Source: Anaeroglomus sp964550565
GTDB taxonomy: Bacteria; Planctomycetota; Phycisphaerae; Sedimentisphaerales; Anaerohalosphaeraceae
NCBI GenBank assembly: GCA_964550565.1
Contig: CAZKAI010000003.1
Location: forward strand, 7,500-71,499
Direction: 5' to 3'
Length of the DNA: 64,000 nucleotides
Made by a program: the position numbers and the translations under genes. The notes beneath the pieces are model-generated. The model was given only the letters and a program-made list of their open reading frames with translations. It did not search any database and was not told the origin of the DNA. This document shows positions 9,217 through 18,664 of the stretch, one piece after another. Within the stretch, counting starts at the first letter, position 1. Every line of letters starts with the position of its first letter.

Positions 9217-10953
9217 ATGACAGCTAAACGCGACAAACAAGCCGGCACGGTACTGGCCGGGGTGATGTGGATGCTGGTGGTGATGATGGCGATTCTGGCC
9301 GTCGGCGCCCAGAACAGCCGTCTGGACAGCCGCATTAGTTTGTCCTCGGTGGAGAAAATCCGCTGCCGATGGATGGCGCGGGCCGGAGCGGAAACAGCAT
9401 TGGCGTATCTGAAAGAAGATTTAAAAGAAACCGACAGTCTGCTGGATGACTGGGCGATCGATGTGACGGAGCTGGAAAATGTCATGTTGTCCGGCGGGGG
9501 ATTCACGGTGACGATTACCGATGAATGTTCCAGGCTGAACATCAACACGGCCTCGGCGGTACAGCTTCTGGCGCTGGATACTGAAAATATGAATGAGACG
9601 ATCACTGACAGCATTATTGACTGGCGGGATCGGAATGAAGAAGCGGGGACCAACGGTGCTGAGAGCGGTTATTATTTAAACCTGCCGATCGGGTACCAGT
9701 GCCGGAATGCCAATTTCAGAACTCCGCGTGAACTGCTTCGCGTGCGTGGCGTTACTGAAGATTTATTTTACGGCGAGAATAACCGTACGCTTGGCAAGGG
9801 CGGATGGAGTCAGTATTTGACCTGCTTTTCTGCCGCCAATAACGTGGATGCCAGCGGCAACCAGCGGATTAATGTCAACTCTGCCAGTGAAAGCGACATG
9901 GTCAGCCAGTTGTCAATTACGCAGGCACAGGCCCGCTGGATTACACAAAACCGGCGATTCCGTTCGCTTGCGGATCTGATGGGTACTTCAAGCGGAACAG
10001 GGATTACCGGCGGAACAGGCACCACTGGCGGTACCGGAACGACCGGCGGTGGCCAAAGAAATTCTTCGGGCACGCAAACACCCGGTCGCACCAGCGGTAT
10101 GATACAGCCGCTTATGCCTCTGGCGGGGACGTATTCTGAGCATGACCAGCAGATGATACAGTATTCTATGATGAATGTCTCGCCGGCGCTGCTTGCAGCG
10201 GATGCCGGATCCGGCAGCGGGCAAGCTCCCGGCCAGGGCGGTGGACGAGGCGGACAGGGAGGCGGTCGTGGTGGTCGCGGAGGGGAAGGCGGGGGTCGTG
10301 GTGGGCGCGGCGGAGAAGGCGGCGGCATGGGTGGACGTCCCGGCGGTGGTCAGGGCGGTGGCATGGGTGGTCAGGGTGGTGGTATGGGGGGGCGTCCCGG
10401 TGGTGGACAAGGTGGTGGTATGGGTGGTCGCCCCGGCGGTGGTCAAGGAGGCCAGGGCGGCGGTATGGGCCGCCCGGGTCAGGGTGGAGGCATGCAGGGC
10501 GGTGCTCGCGGCGGCGTGACTTCGCCGGCGGGCGGACAAACCGATGTTCAGGCACAGGCCCTGGACTGGGCAACATTCAGCCGGATCCTGGACCAGGTCA
10601 CGATATCGAACAATACAACGATTACCGGCCAGATTAATGTCAACACGGTCAGCCTTGAAGTGCTGCGGGCATTTTTGGGCGGCAATGATGATTTGGCGGG
10701 AAAGATTATCAATTACCGCGACAGCATGGGCGGAGAAATCACCAGTATAGGCGACTTAATCAATGTGGATGGAATGACACAGGACATTTTAAGGCAATAT
10801 ATAGACCTCTTTTGTGTGCGATCCAGTGTTTACATGATTCGCGCGACATCGACCTCGTCGGTCAGCGGAGTCAGTTATACGATAGAAATGGTTGTTAATC
10901 GAGACCGGGAAGGCCGGGAAATCCTTTATCAAGTCGAGGGAGTAGGCATTTGA
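9217..10953 (+). CDS. gspK: Minor pseudopilin GspK with large Gly-rich insertion
   Basis: Large tip pseudopilin of type II secretion. After a short basic N-terminus comes the hydrophobic helix (GTVLAGVMWMLVVMMAILA), then NSRLDSRIS. Helix-hairpin-helix modules are marked by LNINTASAVQLLALD, INVNSASESDMVSQL and INVNTVSLEVLRAFL. Between the second and third lies an insertion of about 95 residues made almost only of Gly with Arg, Gln, Met and Pro (residues about 338-432). At 578 residues it is well over the roughly 330 of classical GspK. ATG 9217 is 8 bases after gspJ. The 3' end overlaps gspL. Confidence 0.9.
   Translation: MTAKRDKQAGTVLAGVMWMLVVMMAILAVGAQNSRLDSRISLSSVEKIRCRWMARAGAETALAYLKEDLKETDSLLDDWAIDVTELENVMLSGGGFTVTITDECSRLNINTASAVQLLALDTENMNETITDSIIDWRDRNEEAGTNGAESGYYLNLPIGYQCRNANFRTPRELLRVRGVTEDLFYGENNRTLGKGGWSQYLTCFSAANNVDASGNQRINVNSASESDMVSQLSITQAQARWITQNRRFRSLADLMGTSSGTGITGGTGTTGGTGTTGGGQRNSSGTQTPGRTSGMIQPLMPLAGTYSEHDQQMIQYSMMNVSPALLAADAGSGSGQAPGQGGGRGGQGGGRGGRGGEGGGRGGRGGEGGGMGGRPGGGQGGGMGGQGGGMGGRPGGGQGGGMGGRPGGGQGGQGGGMGRPGQGGGMQGGARGGVTSPAGGQTDVQAQALDWATFSRILDQVTISNNTTITGQINVNTVSLEVLRAFLGGNDDLAGKIINYRDSMGGEITSIGDLINVDGMTQDILRQYIDLFCVRSSVYMIRATSTSSVSGVSYTIEMVVNRDREGREILYQVEGVGI
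10228..10512 (+). repeat. In-frame Gly-rich tandem repeat inside gspK
   Basis: Imperfect repeats built on GGT GGT / GGC GGC codons with interspersed ATG, CGT, CCC and CAA encode units such as GGGQGGGMGGRP, repeated about four times. Length is a multiple of three throughout, so the reading frame is kept. Codon use alternates GGT, GGC and GGA, so the DNA repeat is more degenerate than the protein repeat. Confidence 0.8.
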
Positions 10954-12341
10954 ATAACGAGACGAAACTATATACGAAAGCAATTGGCATCCTGAAAGCC
11001 TCGGATAACGCGGGATGGATACTGAGCCTGGTTGAAAAGACAGCGACGGGGCTTCAGATGAGTGGGTATGTTACCGTGTCGGACGCAGCCAAAGTGGCGT
11101 CCGAGATAGCAAAACTCTCCGGCGGGAAATCCAATCCGGAAGAGGATACAATGCTTGTCTGCGTTGGTGCTGACACGACTCAGACGGTCTTTTTTCCGTT
11201 TAAGACACCCCAGGTGGAAGGGGCCAGGCTGACAGCGATTATTCATGGCCAGGCCGAGACCCTGCTGCCAATGGCGCTTTCCCAGGCGGCCTTTACCTGG
11301 CGGATGGTCAAACAGGATGGTGCCACGCAGGACGGCTATCTGGCGGTGGTGCGGAAGAATTATTATCAGGAACTGTGCAATGTGGTTCCGGGGCGGGTCG
11401 AATCGATTCTGCCGGATGCCGCCGGTCTGGTCAGGGGATGGGCGGGCGTATTTGAGAGTACACCGGAAAAATGTGCTCTGATTCAGATTCGCAAACACAG
11501 CTGCATTCTGGCGGTTTCCGAAGCGGAAAAACTGGTACGGGCTGCGGCGGTGGATGTGGAGGACCTGTCATTGACGACGGTGGTTGCCCACGATTTGACC
11601 ACCGTGCTGGATACGATGGAACTGCCTAAAAGCACGCCGGTTTATATCACCGGCGAGGAAGAAATCGCTGCAGCGTTATGCCGGGAACTGGCTCATGGGG
11701 GGCGGCCGGTACAGCGATGGAGACTGTCGGATGCCAAAATATCGGCACTGGGGATTCGGGACAAGCTGACGGAAATCCGTAATCGTCCGGAAACGATTGG
11801 TCTTGCCATTGCGGCTCTGGATGAGCAGGGATTGGCGTATGATTTTATCCGCCTGCCCAGGACCGAAGAGCTCGAAGATGCCGTGCTGGATAAAAAAGGA
11901 CTGGTTCGAAGTCTTATCGCAGCGGCAATATTTCTGGTTTTACTGCTGGGCGGGATTTACTGGACATCGGCCCGACAACTGGAGTCCATTGAGCAGGCTC
12001 TGGCTGCGGACTATCATGGTACCACCGGGCAGGCTATTCTGGCACGTCAGCAGATGCGGGATCAAATCTCCAGAGCCCGGCCGGACATGCTGGAAATGCT
12101 GTCTACGATTGGAAGCTGTATGGACAGGGATATGCTGCTGGACAGCATCAGCTTCAAGAAAGGCCAGCCGGTTCGGATCGCTGCCAAGGCTCGTTCCTTC
12201 GAGCAGGTCAATGCGTTTCATAAGAAATTGCAGGATCAGGCCTGTTTCAAAGATGTCAAGCTGATTTCTCCGACGCTGGATGAACGGCGAAGTCAGGTGC
12301 AGTTTACGATAACCTTAGCTTACAGGAATTTTAACCGATAA
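10950..12341 (+). CDS. gspL: GspL-like type II secretion protein (PilM/PilN-type)
   Basis: Inner-membrane assembly protein that would link GspE to the periplasmic parts. The long cytoplasmic N-terminal region (1-300) has the weak actin-like fold pattern of GspL/PilM. One membrane helix follows (near residues 313-335, SLIAAAIFLVLLLGGIYW), then a periplasmic ferredoxin-like domain resembling PilN. At 463 residues it fits GspL. The start is TTG 10950, overlapping the gspK stop as TTGA, with GAGGGAG upstream. The assignment rests on topology and position. Confidence 0.78.
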   Translation: MNNETKLYTKAIGILKASDNAGWILSLVEKTATGLQMSGYVTVSDAAKVASEIAKLSGGKSNPEEDTMLVCVGADTTQTVFFPFKTPQVEGARLTAIIHGQAETLLPMALSQAAFTWRMVKQDGATQDGYLAVVRKNYYQELCNVVPGRVESILPDAAGLVRGWAGVFESTPEKCALIQIRKHSCILAVSEAEKLVRAAAVDVEDLSLTTVVAHDLTTVLDTMELPKSTPVYITGEEEIAAALCRELAHGGRPVQRWRLSDAKISALGIRDKLTEIRNRPETIGLAIAALDEQGLAYDFIRLPRTEELEDAVLDKKGLVRSLIAAAIFLVLLLGGIYWTSARQLESIEQALAADYHGTTGQAILARQQMRDQISRARPDMLEMLSTIGSCMDRDMLLDSISFKKGQPVRIAAKARSFEQVNAFHKKLQDQACFKDVKLISPTLDERRSQVQFTITLAYRNFNR

Positions 12342-12901
12342 TGATGAAATACCTTGATAAACTTAATCCGCGGGAAAGGAAAATAGCCATCTTTTGTGCT
12401 GTGACAGGCGGGTTGATGGTGGTTTACTTTCTGATCGCTGAGCCGTTATTGCTCAAAGCCGGGCAGGTCCGAAGCCGCCTTCAGCAGCAGCGTCAAAATC
12501 TGTCGATGCTGCTGGCCGAAGAAGGCAGTGTGGAAGCCATGAAATTAAAAAACCTGACCGCGGCGGTACCGGTGCTGGAGATGCCGGTGGAACCCGACAA
12601 GCAGGTTCAGCTTCTGCGGGACCAGTTGACCAAACAGATTCAGCAGGCGGGTATTCAGGTCAAGAATTTTCAGTTTCAGACCGGCTCTGCGACAGGCCCC
12701 AATGCCTCAAGTGTTATCATGCTGCAATGCCGCGGCCGGTGTCAGTTTCCGGCGATGATCAGGCTGCTGGAGGAATTGAAAAAGAATCCCTATTATGTCG
12801 GCGTTGAAGAACTGACTCTTCGCGTGGACGAGAGAAATCGGCAGGAACTGGATTTCACGTTTACGGTATCCACCTTCCGAGGGAGTGCGAAAGTATTATG
12901 A
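12341..12901 (+). CDS. gspM: GspM/PilO-like type II secretion protein
   Basis: A 186-residue bitopic inner-membrane protein: a short cytoplasmic segment LNPRERKIAIF (the GspM hallmark 'L.pRER'), one membrane helix near residues 17-36, a coiled-coil stretch rich in Gln/Leu (RSRLQQQRQNLSMLLAEE), and a PilO-like periplasmic domain ending LDFTFTVSTF. Its ATG shares one base with the gspL stop (TAATG). Confidence 0.8.
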   Translation: MMKYLDKLNPRERKIAIFCAVTGGLMVVYFLIAEPLLLKAGQVRSRLQQQRQNLSMLLAEEGSVEAMKLKNLTAAVPVLEMPVEPDKQVQLLRDQLTKQIQQAGIQVKNFQFQTGSATGPNASSVIMLQCRGRCQFPAMIRLLEELKKNPYYVGVEELTLRVDERNRQELDFTFTVSTFRGSAKVL

Positions 12902-13629
12902 CAAGAGCGATGCATAAAATCAAACACTGGGTGGCCGGCGGTTTCGGACAAACCGTGATTCGTTATCTGTGGCTGTGCCCGGCCATCGGTCTAGTCTGGG
13001 TGGTTGCTTCGTACGGGGTTACAACCTCTGGGTTGTCCGGCCGCGTGGAAAAAGCCATCGAACGCTATCTGGCCATGGAAAAACAGTTTGCCGAAGCACA
13101 GCCAGCGAAAAATGAGGCCCTGGATGCGATGCGAACCAGGAGCCTGTTTGCCGGGCCTGCAGCAACACCGCCCCTTCCGCAATGCCTGGCTATTCTCGGA
13201 GAATATGCCTTGTTTGGTGAAGAATGGAGACGAAGCGGGGATGAGTTTAACGGGGCCAAAATTCTGGAAATAACCGCTACGGAAGTCAAGATAACGTGGC
13301 AGAACCAGGAACAGACATTACGTCCGTTTGATGTCGCGGTTGAGTATGGCAGCCGTGGTCAGGGACAGGGTTTTGGCCGTCGCGGGGAAAGCTCACGGGC
13401 TGAACCGTCTGCCGGAGCACGTCCCGGAGAAGCCGCTGGCGTACCTGAAACACCCCGTATGGGGCCTCCCGGGATGATGATGGGCGGCGGGCCTGGGGGC
13501 TTTGATTTCCGAAGAATGTCCAATGAGGAACTGGGCCAGATGCGGGATCGCATAATGAATATGTCGCCGGAAGAGCGTCGGGCGGCATTTGAAGAATTTC
13601 GAAGAAATCGTACACAACCTATGCAATAA
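12898..13629 (+). CDS. GspC-like inner-membrane protein with Gly-rich C-terminal module
   Basis: One membrane helix (about residues 21-40) is followed by a linker and a small beta domain (about 95-150; GAKILEITATEVKITWQNQE) that resembles the HR/PilP domain by which GspC contacts the secretin. A Pro/Gly/Met-rich linker comes next, then a charged helical end containing FDFRRMSNEEL and MSPEERRAAF. The same kind of Gly-rich plus FDF plus M-S/T-PEER module occurs at the N-terminus of the next gene, gspD. It overlaps gspM by four bases. The GspC role is inferred from domain pattern and position between gspM and gspD. Confidence 0.62.
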   Translation: MTRAMHKIKHWVAGGFGQTVIRYLWLCPAIGLVWVVASYGVTTSGLSGRVEKAIERYLAMEKQFAEAQPAKNEALDAMRTRSLFAGPAATPPLPQCLAILGEYALFGEEWRRSGDEFNGAKILEITATEVKITWQNQEQTLRPFDVAVEYGSRGQGQGFGRRGESSRAEPSAGARPGEAAGVPETPRMGPPGMMMGGGPGGFDFRRMSNEELGQMRDRIMNMSPEERRAAFEEFRRNRTQPMQ

Positions 13630-13640
13630 GGAGATAAGCC

Positions 13641-16600
13641 TTGAAACTGAAGAATGTATGTATTGGAATTGCCGCGGGTATTACAGCCCTGATATGCATC
13701 ACTATCGCAGAAACCCAGACCGAAGTTAAGGATGTCAATACGCCTGCTGTTCCAGCGGCTGTTGAGCGTCCCCAGGATACCGAGCCGCCGCGTCCCATGG
13801 ACCCGAATCAGCGTTCCGCAGAAGAAGGGCGTTTCGGACGCGGAAGTCGGCGAGGCGGAGGGATGGGCGGCGGTCAAGGGGGCGGATTTTCGTTCGATTT
13901 TTCCACGATGACGCCGGAAGAGCGGCAGCGCATGATGGAACGGGGGCAGCAATTTGCCCGCGGCATGGGTTTTGATATTCGACCCATGGGAGCACCGGGC
14001 GACCCCAATGAACCGATGGAATCGCTCAATCTCAATAACGTAGAGATGCGAAACATTATTAAAATGCTGGGCGACTGGACCGGCAAGGCGATTATTCCGT
14101 CTTCCGACGAAATCATGCAGACTCGGATTACGGTGTATTCGCCGCAGCGTGTGACCCGCGCCCAGGCACTGGGATTGATCTTTATGGCGCTGCAGTCGCG
14201 CGGCGTGATAGCCGACCAGGGGGAACAGCGGATTATCCTGCGTCCCATCCTGACCGCCAAGCTCGGGGCCATACCGACGCTGGGGGTGGATGAGCCGCTG
14301 GCCCGGGTTCAGGACAAGACCAGCATGGTGGAAAAGTGGTTTCAGATGTATAATTACCGGCCCAGCAACCTGGTTGAAATGATCAAACCTCTGGTTGGCG
14401 AGCACGGGTACGCGATGGCCGATGAGAATACCGGCCGGGTTGCGGTGATTGATACAGTCGATAATCTGCTGCGTATTGAAAAGATCATCAAGGAACTGGA
14501 TATTCCCGAATCCGAGCAGATGGTTGAGCAGGTTTTTGAAGTGGAATACGGCAATCCGGAAGAGATTGTTTCCGTGATGGAACTGATACTCAGCGATCAG
14601 GCTCAGCGGCAGGCAACGCGCACTACGGGAAGCGGGTCTTCCCAGTCGCAATCGCAGCAGGGACAATCGGGCCGGTCCGGCGGCGGTTCATCGCGGGCCC
14701 AGGCACAAACATTAACATCTGTTGTTATTCAGGGCACGACAACACCGATTCGTTTGATTCCCGTGGCCAAGCAGCGATGGATTATCGCCCGGGCCAACCG
14801 CGAGGATATGAAGCGCATCGCCGAATGGATTCAGAAGCTGGACCTGGCCGAGATCGCCGCGCCCCAGCAGACCGTTGTGCCTGTCATCTATGCCAGTGTT
14901 GATGAAGTTGTTGAAATGATTAATCGGACTTTACGCGATATACCTTCGGTTAAAGGCAAATCAACGGTTGTGGTTGAGGGGCTTGAGGCGTCCAAGCAGA
15001 TCGTGATTTTCGGCGATGAAGAGGGACGCACCATGGTCGAGAAAATGATTGCTCAGATCGACCTGCCCAGCGGCGATTATTTTGTGGAGCGGACCTTCAA
15101 GCTCAAACACGCCGATCCGGATCAGATTAAACAGAACATCGAGGGTTTATACAGCCAGACAGCCACAACAGGCCGTATTAATTATTATGACTACAACCGA
15201 ACCCGCACCGATCCGAAGAATGAAGTCAAGGTGATTTCCTATCCCACGCAGAAGCAGGTGACCGTGATTGCGTCGGAACTCAATATGGAGAAGATTTCCC
15301 GGCAGATAGAGCAGGAATGGGATGTTCCGCTGGACATTCAGAAAGATCAATACCGTATTCTGACACTCCAGAATTCCGATCCGGTGAAAATGGCTGAACT
15401 GCTCAATAAACTGTTCAGTGAAGAAGACAGCAGCACCGGGTCGAGCAACCTGATGCGGATGCTGCTTGGTGATACCACTGAATCCAAGCAGAAAATCGTA
15501 GGGTCGCTGTATGGATTATTGACGTTTGAACCGGTGCCGGATACCAAGAAACTGATTGTCATCAGCAAGATTCCCGAAGCCTATGAGGTGATAGAACGGC
15601 TGGTCAATCAGCTTGATGGACAGGAAATGGGTGAGGTGCCGCATGTGGTTGTGCTCAAATATGCAGATTGCGAGTCGCTCTGTGACCAGTTGAACTCCAT
15701 CTTCAATGAAGCAGGGACACCAACAACCATTCCCCGCTCGGCCAAGGGATTAAGCAGTTACGATGCGGAAAACCAGGGTGCAGCGGTCAGTGCATCTGAA
15801 ACGACATCGTCGGCGATTACGCCCTGGTGGACCCGTCAGCAGCGCACCGACGACCAACTGCCTCCGAGCAATCTGATTGGGAAGGTCCGTTTCGTGCCTG
15901 TCCAGCGCAGCAAGGCCATATTGGTCATGGCGCCGGCAGAGTATGTGGACGATATTACCGGAATGATTGAATCTCTGGACCAGCCCGGCATGCAGGTGAT
16001 GATTAAGGTCGTCATCGTGGAAATCAACCTGGAAGATAACAGCAGTCTGGGTGTGATGCTGTCTTCCAATCCACAGGCTTTCGGCGATGTGGGAATTAAC
16101 GGAACCCGATTCCTGAATGCTCTTGAAAATATTGAGGATTTCACCGGTCCCAATGGAACGCAACTGGATACAAGTTTGGATATCTATGCTTTGGTGGATT
16201 TTCTGATTACCAAAACCAAGGGACGAATCATGAACCAACCGACACTCTGGACCAAGGATAACGAAGAGGCGATCTTCGTCAAAGGCCAGAAAGTTGCATT
16301 TATCGAAGGGGAACAGTCCGACAACTCGAATCTCAGCAATACCACCCGGACCTATACCTATGAAAATGTAGGTATTACCTTGAGGGTGCGTCCCAATATT
16401 ACGCCGGAAAAAGCAGTCGATATGACAATCAACTTGAATATCTCCGAAATGGAGTTGTTGACCCTGATTAACTCCCAGTATCCTCGAAAGAATCTGGATA
16501 CCACAACCCGCTTGATTGTGTCAGACGGCCAGTCGATTATGCTGGGTGGTATTTTGGAACAAAATGACAACAAAGTGGTCAATAAAGTTCCGTTGCTCAG

Positions 16601-16835
16601 TGAAATTCCGCTGGTAGGTGAATTATTGTTTACACATACAAAGCAGAGTCTGTCTAACACAGAGCTGCTGGTTTTTGTGACGCCTTATGTGTTTGATGAA
16701 GCAATGCGTCGGGAAATGCCTTCGGCGGCCGACCACAAAGAGGTTATCCAGCAGCACTCTGAGCAGCGAGATCAGATTATTAATGATCTGGCCGAAAAAG
16801 TAAGAATAATGATGAGTGATCCAAACGCGTTTTAA
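13641..16835 (+). CDS. gspD: Type II secretion outer-membrane secretin GspD, extra long
   Basis: Forms the outer-membrane pore. A signal peptide (residues 1-25) is followed by a Gly-rich, MTPEERQRM-containing segment, an N0-like domain (about 128-200), and roughly six N1-type secretin repeats to residue 790. The repeats include FQMYNYRPSNLVEMI, FEVEYGNPEEIVSVM, FKLKHADPDQI and LKYADCESL. The C-terminal secretin domain (about 792-1035) contains VIVEINLEDNSSLG and the end motif VPLLSEIPLVGELLF. At 1064 residues it is much longer than the usual 650-700. The start is TTG 13641 with AAGGAG 7 bases upstream. Last gene of the operon. Confidence 0.93.
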   Translation: MKLKNVCIGIAAGITALICITIAETQTEVKDVNTPAVPAAVERPQDTEPPRPMDPNQRSAEEGRFGRGSRRGGGMGGGQGGGFSFDFSTMTPEERQRMMERGQQFARGMGFDIRPMGAPGDPNEPMESLNLNNVEMRNIIKMLGDWTGKAIIPSSDEIMQTRITVYSPQRVTRAQALGLIFMALQSRGVIADQGEQRIILRPILTAKLGAIPTLGVDEPLARVQDKTSMVEKWFQMYNYRPSNLVEMIKPLVGEHGYAMADENTGRVAVIDTVDNLLRIEKIIKELDIPESEQMVEQVFEVEYGNPEEIVSVMELILSDQAQRQATRTTGSGSSQSQSQQGQSGRSGGGSSRAQAQTLTSVVIQGTTTPIRLIPVAKQRWIIARANREDMKRIAEWIQKLDLAEIAAPQQTVVPVIYASVDEVVEMINRTLRDIPSVKGKSTVVVEGLEASKQIVIFGDEEGRTMVEKMIAQIDLPSGDYFVERTFKLKHADPDQIKQNIEGLYSQTATTGRINYYDYNRTRTDPKNEVKVISYPTQKQVTVIASELNMEKISRQIEQEWDVPLDIQKDQYRILTLQNSDPVKMAELLNKLFSEEDSSTGSSNLMRMLLGDTTESKQKIVGSLYGLLTFEPVPDTKKLIVISKIPEAYEVIERLVNQLDGQEMGEVPHVVVLKYADCESLCDQLNSIFNEAGTPTTIPRSAKGLSSYDAENQGAAVSASETTSSAITPWWTRQQRTDDQLPPSNLIGKVRFVPVQRSKAILVMAPAEYVDDITGMIESLDQPGMQVMIKVVIVEINLEDNSSLGVMLSSNPQAFGDVGINGTRFLNALENIEDFTGPNGTQLDTSLDIYALVDFLITKTKGRIMNQPTLWTKDNEEAIFVKGQKVAFIEGEQSDNSNLSNTTRTYTYENVGITLRVRPNITPEKAVDMTINLNISEMELLTLINSQYPRKNLDTTTRLIVSDGQSIMLGGILEQNDNKVVNKVPLLSEIPLVGELLFTHTKQSLSNTELLVFVTPYVFDEAMRREMPSAADHKEVIQQHSEQRDQIINDLAEKVRIMMSDPNAF

Positions 16836-16871
16836 CGATTTACTCAATTAACGATTGTTTCCGAGGTCTTA

Positions 16872-16911
16872 CTGCCCCGAAGCCTGAATCAGGTTCTCGG
16901 GGCAGTTTTTT
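16872..16911 (+). terminator. Strong intrinsic terminator after gspD
   Basis: CTGCCCCGA (16872-16880) pairs perfectly with TCGGGGCAG (16897-16905). An inner CCTGA/TCAGG pair extends the stem, and TTTTTT follows. It overlaps the last codon of the convergent DUF434 gene, so it may serve both strands. Confidence 0.9.
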
Positions 16912-17656
16912 ATACTGCAGGATTTCCTGTAATTGATAAATCAATGAGATGAAAGGATAGACCCTGCTTTTGAAGATAATTTAGCAGGTGGAGCGACAGA
17001 TTAAGCCACCGCTTACACTGATCAAGAATGGCACTGTCGCTGGTGGCAATACAGTGCTCAGCCGCAGCAAGCTCTTTATCCGGATTGGGAACTAATTGAA
17101 CCTCATTTTCAAACGGACAATTCTGAAATCGTGAGCGAATTATAGTTTTCAGTCGGCCGGAGTTGGAGACGGGACTATCCAGATACCAGACAGCCTTTTG
17201 GATGTTCAACTCTGTAAGGACGTGACCGATTATTTCCAGAGCAGGCATGGTTTCGGTAACTTTGCGGTAGGTTCCGTGGATTCCGGCCAAGTCGCGGATG
17301 CAGCCGTCGCGTCCCCGAAAAATATAGCCTCCGCTTAAAGCCGATTCCAGGGTGATGAGAATATTGTAGCCGTCCAATAAGAGTATTTGATTTTGGATAG
17401 AGTCTGTTTGTATTTCAGTTTTTTTCCGGCCAGCAAGCTGCTGGTCGGAGCAGGCACAGCGCCCGACAGCAACACGCTGGCGGGCGGTTAGGCTATAGCG
17501 GTCGCCAACCAGCTTCAGCGAGCTTTTTTCGGCATATCCCCGGCTCAGCAGTAATGACAAATCAGCCATGGCCCGGCCAAGTACATCCAGCATTTGGGGG
17601 CCGAATAAATGGTCATCTTCCGGGGCTTTTCCTCTATGTAAACGTGTATCCGGCAT
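16910..17656 (-). CDS. DUF434/DUF5616-type conserved protein
   Basis: A 248-residue soluble protein of the DUF434 family (COG2454), of unknown function. The family signature LLLDGYNILITLESALSGG lies near residue 95, with YRKVTETMPALE and WYLDSPVSNSGRL following. This second half resembles a PIN/Toprim-like nuclease fold with spaced Asp residues, but that is only a resemblance. ATG 17656 is preferred; an in-frame ATG at 17695 is possible. It is divergent from the MBL-fold hydrolase, with about 105 bases between. Confidence 0.7.
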   Translation of the reverse strand: MPDTRLHRGKAPEDDHLFGPQMLDVLGRAMADLSLLLSRGYAEKSSLKLVGDRYSLTARQRVAVGRCACSDQQLAGRKKTEIQTDSIQNQILLLDGYNILITLESALSGGYIFRGRDGCIRDLAGIHGTYRKVTETMPALEIIGHVLTELNIQKAVWYLDSPVSNSGRLKTIIRSRFQNCPFENEVQLVPNPDKELAAAEHCIATSDSAILDQCKRWLNLSLHLLNYLQKQGLSFHLIDLSITGNPAV

Positions 17657-17761
17657 GGTTTTATGGTAATCCGCAGCGGGAACAACTGCAAGCAATAAAA
17701 AGATTTGACAGGATAGGCGGGATACCCTACTATGCGCCCATAACTATTATTGAGAGGTAGA

Positions 17762-18664
17762 ATGTCCAGTCATAATCTGTCACATATAACGTTAGATGCT
17801 CTTGATTTGCAGGGGTATTCCGTGGCCGGTGAGGAATCGGTTATTGGGATGCCGCAATTGGATGTGTGTTTTGACATCGGCAAGGCCCCGGATCAGATTA
17901 TTCCGATTCAAAATATCCTGTTGACGCACGGGCACATGGACCATGCAGCGGGGATAGCGTATTACCTGTCGCATCGGAATTTTTTGAAGATGACACCGGG
18001 GGTGGTGTTGACGCCGCCGAACACAATCGATTCCCTGAACCAGATATTGCAGGCCTGGGGGCGACTGGATGGCAGCCGGATACCGGCACAATTGGTTCCG
18101 ATGCGGCCGGGGGATGAATTTAAGGTTAAACCTAATCTGTTTGTGCGGGCATTTCCTACCAAGCACACACGGGAATCCGTCGGTTTTTGTGTGATTGAGC
18201 GACGGAAAAAACTCAGGCCGGAATATCATGATCTCAGCGGGCCGGAGCTGGTGCAGCTCAAAAAGAAGGGCGTTGCGATTGACAGCCCGCTGGAGATTCC
18301 GATCGTCACGTATCTTGGGGATACCTCATACGTGGATTTTTCGCAACTGGACTATGTTGCCAACAGCCAGATTCTGATTGCGGAGTGCACTTTTTTTGAA
18401 GATGAGCATACCGACCGGGCCGACGCAGGGCGTCATATGCATATTGATGAATTTGGGCCGCTGCTGGAGCGGATGAATAACCAGTATATCGTGATTACTC
18501 ATCTGACCCAGCGAACCACTGTGGGACAGGCACGAGCGATGCTGCGAAAAAGGCTGCCGTCGGATGTGTTTAAGAAAATCCATTTTTTAATGGACCGAAA
18601 ATATCGTCAGTTCGGTGATGCGAAAGGTCAAGAGCATCCCGCGGGCAATTCTGCAGGGAGTTAA
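17762..18664 (+). CDS. MBL-fold metallohydrolase, RNase Z-like
   Basis: A 300-residue metallo-beta-lactamase-fold protein. The zinc motif is THGHMDHAAG (HxHxDH, near residue 60). Later ligands are suggested by the His in PTKHTRESVGF, by YLGDTSY (Asp) and by ITHLTQR (His). The arrangement and the GDTSY/AECTF segments match tRNase Z-related hydrolases, but the flexible exosite arm of RNase Z is not evident, so the substrate is open. ATG 17762 has AGAGG just upstream. It converges on the CPBP gene with a four-base overlap of the ends. Confidence 0.75.
   Translation: MSSHNLSHITLDALDLQGYSVAGEESVIGMPQLDVCFDIGKAPDQIIPIQNILLTHGHMDHAAGIAYYLSHRNFLKMTPGVVLTPPNTIDSLNQILQAWGRLDGSRIPAQLVPMRPGDEFKVKPNLFVRAFPTKHTRESVGFCVIERRKKLRPEYHDLSGPELVQLKKKGVAIDSPLEIPIVTYLGDTSYVDFSQLDYVANSQILIAECTFFEDEHTDRADAGRHMHIDEFGPLLERMNNQYIVITHLTQRTTVGQARAMLRKRLPSDVFKKIHFLMDRKYRQFGDAKGQEHPAGNSAGS

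Noticed and set aside
10228..10512. Repeats resembling a CRISPR array or minisatellite
   Set aside because: The repeats are in frame, of varying length, without unique spacers, and encode a Gly-rich part of GspK.
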